The notes under the pieces: generated by a model | The model's input: only the letters and a program-made list of their open reading frames with translations | Databases searched by the model: none | What the model was told of the DNA's origin: nothing | Part shown: positions 1-4,932 of the stretch, in pieces | Layout: every line of letters starts with the position of its first letter | Position numbering within the stretch: position 1 is the stretch's first letter | Assembly: GCA_013298325.1 (NCBI GenBank) | Contig: JAAFHJ010000351.1 | Location: 1 to 5,559 of the forward strand | Reading direction: 5' to 3' | Length of the DNA: 5,559 bases | Source of the DNA: Myxococcales bacterium | GTDB taxonomy: Bacteria; Myxococcota_A; Polyangia; Polyangiales; Polyangiaceae | Translations under genes and position numbers: made by a program

Positions 1-39
1 GACTGCGCGACGACGACCTGTGGCCCTTCCTGCAACTGA
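1..39 (+). CDS. Possible 3' end of a rightward gene (partial)
   Basis: In the first forward frame the window opens with twelve codons reading DCATTTCGPSCN and a TGA at 37-39. The strong hairpin terminator at 52-95 begins 12 nt later, which is what the end of a rightward gene should look like. The other two forward frames run on through the hairpin into lnt, so they are less likely. The residues are cysteine- and threonine-rich, as in the tails of some secreted cysteine-rich proteins, but twelve residues are too few to name a family. The call rests mainly on the stop-plus-terminator geometry. Confidence 0.3.
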   Translation, partial: DCATTTCGPSCN

Positions 40-51
40 CCCACCAGCACG

Positions 52-95
52 AAACAAGAAGCCCGGCCCCCCTGTGGAGGCCGGGCTTCTTGTTT
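52..95. terminator. Bidirectional Rho-independent terminator
   Basis: The arms 52-68 and 79-95 are perfectly complementary over 17 bp, with a 10-nt loop at 69-78. The core is GC-rich (GCCCGGCC paired with GGCCGGGC). The outer stem is A-rich on the left and T-rich on the right (AAACAAGAA / TTCTTGTTT), so a U-rich 3' flank forms whichever strand is transcribed. The hairpin lies 24 nt past the lnt stop on the minus strand and 12 nt past a possible rightward stop at 39. It therefore probably ends the FKBP-FKBP-lnt transcript and also a convergent gene to the left. Confidence 0.88.
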
Positions 96-119
96 TCACG
101 GGTCTCGCGGCGCGTGAAC

Positions 120-1781
120 CTAGGACGCACTCCCCGACACCGGTGGGCGCCGCTTGAAGGCGACGACGACCATCGCAAGGCTGACAAGCCACCAGACTTT
201 GTCGCCAACGAACTCGAAGACGGTGCTGCCCGAAAGCCACCGAATTTCCGCGTCTTTTGACTCGGAAACGAAGGTATTTGTGTGGGTAAGTATCCGCCCC
301 GCCGGGTCGACGATGGCGGAAACACCGCTGTTGGTGCTTCGTACGAAGTAGCGCCGATGCTCGATGGCGCGGAAGGTCGAAAGCGCCAGATGTTCCCACG
401 GTTCGGCGGTATCTCCGAACCATGCGTCGTTCGTCAGATTGACGATAAGTTCCGGCTTTGTCGCGCTGACAACGTCGTTTGTAAACGCTGGGGCGATGTC
501 CTCGTAGCAGATGAGTGCGGCGACGTTGTGCGTCCGGCCGCCGGTCGTCACAAGCAGCGGGTCCATCTTCGTCCCTTTGGAGAAGCGGCCACTGTTCGGG
601 GACATTTGGTAGAGCTTTGGGAACGTATCGCCGAAGGGGAGATACTCGCCAAACGCAAGAAGAAATTGTTTGTCGTAACGGGAGGTTACGTCGCCCTCTT
701 TGGTCGCGGAGAGCGCCGTATTGAACCACCGCTCCCGGTCGGAGTCTTTGCGATAGATAACGCCGCCGAAGATCGTGGAAACACCGAGGTTCTTCGTGAC
801 GCGCTCCTTCATGAAGCGGAAGGCGAACTCATCGGGGACCGGGAACGTCACCGACGACTCACTCCAGACGACCAGCTCAACTCCCTTGTCGCGGAGTTCC
901 GTCGTCAATCGCTTGTGACGACGAAGCCCCTCCGCCGGATCTTCACGCTTCTGCATGAGCCCGAGGTTCCCTTGGACGAGCCCGACGTGAAGCTTCTCGG
1001 CCCCAGCGATGCGGGATTCAAGCCGCATCAGTGCAATTTGCCCGTACACGAGCGCGATCCCGAACGCCGCGCCACATGCGGCGATCAAACGGCGATCAAG
1101 AGGGCGCCGGTCGAGTCTGCTTTCGACAACGTCGATGAGAGCCAAGTTCGGCGCGCACAGCACGAGTCCGACGAGGATCGGCCCCCCCAGATCGGCGGTC
1201 TGCGTGAGGAGGGGAACCTGATGGACTGTTGCGGCGTAAAACCAAGGGAAGAGAAGGGGATAGACGAGTTCGCTCGCCACAAACGCGCCGAGGAAAACGA
1301 GCTTCGCCGGCCACCCTCGCTCCGTGGCGCGGGCGTGAAGCCATCCAAAGAGCGCCATCCGGCCCCCCTGATAGCTGCAAATGATGACGACGAAGACGAG
1401 GCAGAGCGCCGTCGGAAAACCGCTGAAGGTCTTCAACATTTCGACGAGCCAGAAGAAGCCGGCTACGTTCATCGTCGTCCCGGCGAGGAGCCCGAGCCAG
1501 GTGGCGCGCTTCGGGGCCTGGCCGCGCAACGCAAACCAGAGGGGGACAAAGGCGACGAAGGCGAGCGGCCAGACGTCCATCCCAGCGAACGCGAGCCAGT
1601 ACAAAATGCCCGAAAGTGCAGCAAGTCCTGCTGCTTGAGGGCCCGGAAGCGGCTTCGGGCCGGACGGCTTTTCGACGGCCGCGGCGGGCATTCCCGCGCC
1701 GCGACGCACCTTCTCTTCTGGGGCGAGCTCCTCGACCGCCAACTCGCCCTCGGTCAGCTTTCCTTCGTCTTCCGCTTGCAT
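120..1781 (-). CDS. lnt: Apolipoprotein N-acyltransferase
   Basis: Lnt transfers an acyl chain from a phospholipid to the N-terminal cysteine amine of apolipoproteins, the last step of lipoprotein maturation at the inner membrane. The 553-residue product has hydrophobic helices from about 50 to 250, a nitrilase-like (CN-hydrolase) domain at about 264-515 and a final membrane helix at about 526-543. All three residues of the family's Glu-Lys-Cys triad are visible: E308 in VVWSES, K371 in YDKQFLLAFGEY and C425 in ALICYED. The neighbouring conserved residues E379, Y426 and E427 are also present, as are the motifs VQGN (269-272) and LTNDAWFG (449-456), so the enzyme looks intact. The start at 1781 has a GGAG at 1791-1794, 9 nt upstream. 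It gives a charged, Glu/Pro-rich N-terminal extension of about 48 residues. A start at M31 (codon 1689-1691) is possible but has a weaker ribosome site. The gene follows FKBP lipoprotein B after 42 nt and is the last gene of the operon. Stop is TAG. Confidence 0.95.
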   Translation of the reverse strand: MQAEDEGKLTEGELAVEELAPEEKVRRGAGMPAAAVEKPSGPKPLPGPQAAGLAALSGILYWLAFAGMDVWPLAFVAFVPLWFALRGQAPKRATWLGLLAGTTMNVAGFFWLVEMLKTFSGFPTALCLVFVVIICSYQGGRMALFGWLHARATERGWPAKLVFLGAFVASELVYPLLFPWFYAATVHQVPLLTQTADLGGPILVGLVLCAPNLALIDVVESRLDRRPLDRRLIAACGAAFGIALVYGQIALMRLESRIAGAEKLHVGLVQGNLGLMQKREDPAEGLRRHKRLTTELRDKGVELVVWSESSVTFPVPDEFAFRFMKERVTKNLGVSTIFGGVIYRKDSDRERWFNTALSATKEGDVTSRYDKQFLLAFGEYLPFGDTFPKLYQMSPNSGRFSKGTKMDPLLVTTGGRTHNVAALICYEDIAPAFTNDVVSATKPELIVNLTNDAWFGDTAEPWEHLALSTFRAIEHRRYFVRSTNSGVSAIVDPAGRILTHTNTFVSESKDAEIRWLSGSTVFEFVGDKVWWLVSLAMVVVAFKRRPPVSGSAS

Positions 1782-1790
1782 CGCGAGCAG

Positions 1791-1794
1791 CTCC
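1791..1794 (-). promoter_or_regulatory. Ribosome binding site of lnt (decides the start)
   Basis: The minus strand reads GGAG here, 9 nt before the ATG at 1779-1781. This supports the long form of Lnt with its hydrophilic N-terminal extension over the internal ATG at 1689-1691. Confidence 0.55.
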
Positions 1795-1823
1795 GGTCGT
1801 TGCGGCGTCGTCGCGCCGACGGT

Positions 1824-2327
1824 TCAGTGGCGGATCTTCAGGAGTTCCACTTCAAAATGAAGGGTCGCATCAGGAGGAATTTTGGCCCCCGCCCCATGCT
1901 TACCGTAGGCGAGGTCTGGCGGAATCGTGATGGCGCGAATTCCGCCCACGCGCATGCCAAGCAGGCCTTTTTCCCAGCCAGCGATGACCATTCCGCGTCC
2001 GATTTCAAACTGGAAAGGGTCCTTGCGATCGCGCGAGGAGTCAAACGTAGTTCCGTCGGTCAGGGTGCCGACGTAGTGGACCGAAATCTGCTGGCCGGCA
2101 TGAACTTCTTCGCCGTCGCCGACACGAAGATCCTCAATAGACACGCCATCTTGCATACGCGTTCCCGCAGCAGCAAGCGAAGGGGGGTCCTTCGCAACGC
2201 TTGGTGCCGACGCGACCGAGACGGCGACCGGCTCCTGCGTTGCAGCCTGTTGGCCCGGAGCTGCGCCGCATCCAGTGACCGCAACTGCCAAGAGCATTGA
2301 GACAAAGAATGCGACCCTGTTCTTCAT
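1824..2327 (-). CDS. FKBP-type peptidyl-prolyl isomerase lipoprotein B
   Basis: This 167-residue protein is a predicted periplasmic, lipid-anchored prolyl cis-trans isomerase. Residues 1-19 form a lipoprotein signal peptide (MKNR, a hydrophobic core, then lipobox VTGC with the acylated cysteine at C20). Residue +2 is Gly, so under the E. coli Lol rule it would go to the outer membrane. A linker of about 45 low-complexity residues leads to one FKBP domain at about 66-167. The FKBP12 pocket residues are all present by motif: Y85 (VHYVG), F95 and D96 (FDSS), F105/F107, V114-I115, W118 (GWEKG), Y141 (LAYG) and F159. The domain should therefore be catalytically competent. The ATG overlaps the stop of FKBP lipoprotein A as ATGA, and no good Shine-Dalgarno is visible, so translational coupling is likely. 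The stop lies 42 nt before lnt, whose product would acylate this protein. It is similar to its neighbour A, and a duplication is inferred. The family call is firm; the client proteins are unknown. Confidence 0.94.
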   Translation of the reverse strand: MKNRVAFFVSMLLAVAVTGCGAAPGQQAATQEPVAVSVASAPSVAKDPPSLAAAGTRMQDGVSIEDLRVGDGEEVHAGQQISVHYVGTLTDGTTFDSSRDRKDPFQFEIGRGMVIAGWEKGLLGMRVGGIRAITIPPDLAYGKHGAGAKIPPDATLHFEVELLKIRH

Positions 2328-2842
2328 TTGACTTCGAGGAGTTCGACGTCAAAGAGCAGCGTGCTGTTCGGCGGGATCTTCTCGCCGGCGCCGCGGGCGC
2401 CGTAGCCGAGCGGCGACGGGATCGTAAGCTTGCGCTTGCCGCCGACCTTCATCCCCTTGACGCCCTGGTCCCACCCTTTGATGACCATGGCGGCGCCGAG
2501 CTTGAATTCGAACGGTTCCTTCCGATCCAAGGAGCTGTCGAACTTGGTCCCGTTCAAGAGGGTACCTGTATAATGCACGCGAACCGTCTTGCCGTCGATC
2601 GCCTCGGCCCCTTTGCCGACAACCACGTCCTTCGCCTCAAACTTCGGCTCCGGCGCGGCAGGGGCCGCAGGAGTCGGGGCCGGGGCCGGGGTCGCAGCCG
2701 GGGTCGCCGCCGGCTTTGCGGCCACCGGGTCTGCGGTGGCGATGGTGATGTCATCGGGGGCGGGTGGCGTCGTCAGCTTCGAGCAAGCGACCGACGCGAA
2801 GGCCAAGGAGGGGAGGAGAACGGTGAAGAACGCACGCTTCAT
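2324..2842 (-). CDS. FKBP-type peptidyl-prolyl isomerase lipoprotein A
   Basis: This 172-residue protein is a predicted lipid-anchored prolyl isomerase and the first gene of the leftward operon. The signal peptide is MKRAFF plus a hydrophobic stretch ending in SVAC, with the acylated cysteine at C20. Ser at -3 is a less usual but permitted lipobox residue. Residue +2 is Ser, giving no inner-membrane retention signal by the E. coli rule. Residues about 41-66 are an almost pure Ala/Pro/Thr tract, probably an extended tether. The FKBP domain spans about 72-172 and keeps the pocket residues Y91 (VHYTG), F101 and D102 (FDSS), F111/F113, V120-I121, W124 (GWDQG), Y147 (LGYG) and F164. The ATG at 2840-2842 is chosen because the signal peptide begins there. 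The ribosome site is weak (CCGCCGCCC directly precedes the ATG). The stop overlaps the start of FKBP lipoprotein B by 4 nt. The promoter should lie in 2843-2922, shared with the divergent cysteine desulfurase. Confidence 0.94.
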   Translation of the reverse strand: MKRAFFTVLLPSLAFASVACSKLTTPPAPDDITIATADPVAAKPAATPAATPAPAPTPAAPAAPEPKFEAKDVVVGKGAEAIDGKTVRVHYTGTLLNGTKFDSSLDRKEPFEFKLGAAMVIKGWDQGVKGMKVGGKRKLTIPSPLGYGARGAGEKIPPNSTLLFDVELLEVK

Positions 2843-2922
2843 GGGCGGCGGTACTAGCTCGACACCGGAGAAACCGGAATCGAATCTTGTCGAAACGCCG
2901 CGAAACGCGCAATGAAGCGACC
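2843..2922. promoter_or_regulatory. Divergent intergenic region with a CGAAACGC direct repeat
   Basis: This gap of about 80 bp separates the leftward FKBP-FKBP-lnt operon from the rightward cysteine desulfurase, so it must hold promoters for both. I could not find a convincing -35/-10 pair on either strand. The visible structure is a direct repeat of CGAAACGC at 2891-2898 and 2901-2908, exactly 10 bp apart (one helical turn), and a looser repeat ACCGGA/ACCGGA at 2864-2879. If the desulfurase started at the in-frame TTG at 2887, the CGAAACGC repeat would be coding. Confidence 0.5.
2914..2917 (+). promoter_or_regulatory. Ribosome binding site of the cysteine desulfurase (favours the GTG start)
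   Basis: GAAG lies 5 nt before the GTG at 2923. Together with the fit of the resulting N-terminus to the family, it favours GTG over the upstream in-frame TTG at 2887. That TTG also has a GGAA, 7 nt before it, so the choice is not certain. Confidence 0.4.
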
Positions 2923-4050
2923 GTGATCAAGCGCGCCTACCTCGACTGGAACGCGACAACCCCTCCGCATCCCGAAGTTCTCGCGGCGATGGCCGCAGCT
3001 GCGGCAGACGGGTGGGGGAATCCGGCGAGCCTTCATGCCGATGGGCGTGCGGCGCGGCGTTATGTGGAAGATGCACGCAAAGCGGTCGCCCAGCTCCTTG
3101 GGGCCGATCCGCGCGACGTCATTCTTACCGGAAGCGGCACCGAAGCGAACAATCTCGCGCTGGCCTCACTCGCGGCCGCGGCGAAAGCGGGCTCCACGTT
3201 GGTCACGAGCGTGCTTGAGCATCCTTCGGTCCTCGCGACCGCACGGAGGGTGGCGGCGCTTCATGCATTGAAGCTGGAGCTCCTTCCGATTGAGTCGTCC
3301 GGAATTATTTCGACAGAGGCGCTACATAAACTTTCGAAAGAACAGACGATTGGCGGAATTTGCGTGCAAGCCGTCAATCACGAGACGGGCGTTCTTCAGC
3401 CGCTCGAGCGAGTGCTTGAGATCGCGCGCGAGGCGAACTGCCGCGTGCTTTGTGACACCGTACAAGCCGTCGGGAGACTCCCCGATCTGTGGTTGGAAGC
3501 CGACTATCGCGTCGTCGCCGCCCACAAGATTCGCGGGCCAAAGGGGATCGGCGCACTCGTCACCCGTCCCGGTGCGCCGATGGCACGCGTCCTCGAGGGG
3601 GGGGCGCAAGAGCGGGGGCTCCGGCCAGGCACCCAAGATGGAATGCTCGCCGCCGGATTCTCGGTCGCCGCGACGCGCGCCATCGACGGTTCGAATCGCT
3701 ACGCACGCCTCTCTGTACTCCGCGATCGCTTGGAAGCGGGGCTTCGCGACACTACTCAAGGTCTCGTCATTGTTGGAGAAACATCGTCACGGGCCCCGCA
3801 CGTCTCTTCCGTGCTGGTCCCCCGCTGGGCAAGCCCCGAGCTCGTAGCCGCCCTTGACCTCGAGGGAGTTTCCGTGAGTGGCGGTAGCGCCTGCAGCGCA
3901 GGAACCGTGTCGCTTTCGCCGGTGATTACAGCGATTGTCGGCGAGGAGCAAGCCCGCGGCGCCGTCCGCTTTTCCCTCGGCGAAGAGACGACCGAGGCGG
4001 AAATCGATTTTGCGATCTCCGCCTTTGAAAGGGTCATTTCTCGAGTTTGA
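2923..4050 (+). CDS. Cysteine desulfurase, group I (NifS/IscS type)
   Basis: This PLP enzyme converts L-cysteine to L-alanine and leaves a persulfide on its catalytic cysteine for Fe-S cluster assembly or tRNA thiolation. Starting at GTG 2923 gives 375 residues beginning MIKRAYLDWNATTPPHPEV, which matches the usual N-terminus of the family; the TTG at 2887 would add 12 poorly fitting residues. Key residues in this numbering are GTEANN (about 73-78), H100 in LEHPS, N152 in VNHETG, D178 and Q181 in CDTVQ (cofactor contacts), K202 in AAHKIRGPKG (Schiff-base lysine), the ERGLRPGT loop, catalytic C324 in SGGSACSAG and R349 in RFSLG (substrate carboxylate). The long loop after the cysteine marks it as group I, not SufS-like. 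It is slightly shorter than E. coli IscS. No iscR, iscU, suf or nif gene is adjacent, so its pathway cannot be read from context and I give no symbol. Its stop lies 3 bp from the stop of the convergent lipoprotein gene. Confidence 0.95.
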   Translation: MIKRAYLDWNATTPPHPEVLAAMAAAAADGWGNPASLHADGRAARRYVEDARKAVAQLLGADPRDVILTGSGTEANNLALASLAAAAKAGSTLVTSVLEHPSVLATARRVAALHALKLELLPIESSGIISTEALHKLSKEQTIGGICVQAVNHETGVLQPLERVLEIAREANCRVLCDTVQAVGRLPDLWLEADYRVVAAHKIRGPKGIGALVTRPGAPMARVLEGGAQERGLRPGTQDGMLAAGFSVAATRAIDGSNRYARLSVLRDRLEAGLRDTTQGLVIVGETSSRAPHVSSVLVPRWASPELVAALDLEGVSVSGGSACSAGTVSLSPVITAIVGEEQARGAVRFSLGEETTEAEIDFAISAFERVISRV

Positions 4051-4053
4051 GGT

Positions 4054-4875
4054 TCAGTGAGATGCCTGAGGAGCAGGCGGAGTAGCAGCGGCCGGAACAG
4101 CAGCGGGCACCGTCGGCGGCGTCACCGGCGCGGGCTGTGCCTTGCGAAGCACGCCTCGCGCGCCGCGAATCTCGACTTCGCCAAGAAACTGCTCAAACTC
4201 GGAGAGGTGGCTCTCAAAAACCTCCGGCGGGGCGTCGTAGGTCACAAGCAGGCGAACGGGGTACGACTCATGTTCGCGAAGGCCGTTGCTTACGGTCTCG
4301 TCAAACGGCGTTTCGGCAACGACCACCACCATTCGATGGTCGATAACGCCTGGGGCAAGTGCCAAGCGGTCAGCATCGGCGATATCGACGGTTAATTGGA
4401 CGGCATTCTGACCAGCGACGCTCAGGTCTGCCTCGTCTCGCATCCGCGAAGTCCAGCGGCGTGAGCGGTCTTCGAACCAGAGGGTTCCGGAGATCGAACG
4501 CGCCAACTCTCGAATCCACGCGTGAAGTTCCGTCGCTTGCGGGCGCCCAAAGACAAAGCGCCGAATTGAGATTCGCGAGCCATCGGCGTGGAGGAGACGC
4601 AAATCGTAGCGAGGAAGCTCACGCGTCGCGTCGTCCTTGCCATCGCCGTCGACGTCGAAATGAAAGAGGGTTTTATCGTCACGCGGCACTCCGGCCGTCG
4701 AGTGCGAGATGAGTACCCAATCGTTCCCCACAAACCGGCGTCCGGTGATCGGGTCTGCGTAGTGGACGTTGTAAGCAACTTTGCCCTCAGCGTACCCTGC
4801 CGGCGTGAGGTTACTCCTGGGCATACACCCGGTTGCAAAGAGAGCGAACCCAGCAAGCGCATGTAGGCATTTCAT
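4054..4875 (-). CDS. Uncharacterised lipoprotein with acidic DVDGDGKDD loop and Ala/Pro tail
   Basis: I do not recognise a family for this 273-residue product. A clear lipoprotein signal covers residues 1-16 (MKCLHALAGF, then lipobox ATGC with C17). Residue +2 is Met, giving no retention signal by the E. coli rule. The mature part looks beta-rich and soluble. At 71-82 it reads FHFDVDGDGKDD, which resembles calcium-binding loops of the FG-GAP/VCBS or dockerin/EF-hand kind. Only one copy is present and the usual acidic residue at loop position 12 is Arg, so calcium binding is a guess. Residues about 109-142 are rich in Arg and Trp. The last 25 or so residues (about 247-271) are a Pro/Ala/Thr tract. 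The start at 4875 is set by the signal peptide, and no clear Shine-Dalgarno precedes it. It lies 57 nt after the stop of the repeat protein in the same direction and may share its transcript. The stop is 3 bp from that of the convergent desulfurase. Confidence 0.85.
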   Translation of the reverse strand: MKCLHALAGFALFATGCMPRSNLTPAGYAEGKVAYNVHYADPITGRRFVGNDWVLISHSTAGVPRDDKTLFHFDVDGDGKDDATRELPRYDLRLLHADGSRISIRRFVFGRPQATELHAWIRELARSISGTLWFEDRSRRWTSRMRDEADLSVAGQNAVQLTVDIADADRLALAPGVIDHRMVVVVAETPFDETVSNGLREHESYPVRLLVTYDAPPEVFESHLSEFEQFLGEVEIRGARGVLRKAQPAPVTPPTVPAAVPAAATPPAPQASH

Positions 4876-4910
4876 GCGCGCGCGTTACCGGGCACAACCA
4901 TCGGAGTCAA

Positions 4911-4927
4911 TGGGGCAAAATGCCCCA
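4911..4927. promoter_or_regulatory. Short palindrome between repeat protein and lipoprotein genes
   Basis: TGGGGCA (4911-4917) and TGCCCCA (4921-4927) are perfect inverted repeats around AAA. The site sits 5 nt past the stop of the repeat-protein gene and 36 nt before the lipoprotein start. The 7-bp stem has a very short loop and no T-run follows on the minus strand, so it is a weak terminator at best. It could equally be an operator, since a TTGACT lies directly next to it on the minus strand (4905-4910). Confidence 0.4.
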
Positions 4928-4932
4928 GGTGC

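Noticed and set aside
1..50. Minus-strand frame in the first 50 bases reading like VLVGQLQEGPQVVVAQ
   Set aside because: It would begin directly after the terminator with no ribosome site or promoter, and only about 17 codons are visible. The forward frame with a stop followed by the terminator fits better.
282..2300. A forward reading frame of 672 codons running antisense to lnt and FKBP lipoprotein B
   Set aside because: Its translation is Arg/Glu/Asp-rich with no domain, signal or hydrophobic pattern. It lies opposite two genes with full family motifs. Long antisense frames are expected where codon third positions are mostly G or C.
2297..2857. Forward frame of 186 codons antisense to FKBP lipoprotein A, with an Arg/Gly-rich middle
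   Set aside because: The Arg/Gly run is simply the complement of the Ala/Pro linker codons of the real gene. The rest has no recognisable features.
2887..4050. TTG at 2887 as the start of the cysteine desulfurase
   Set aside because: It adds 12 mostly charged residues before the conserved N-terminus. The GTG at 2923 places the conserved YLDWNATTP at the expected distance and has a GAAG 5 nt upstream. It is not fully excluded, since a GGAA precedes the TTG too.
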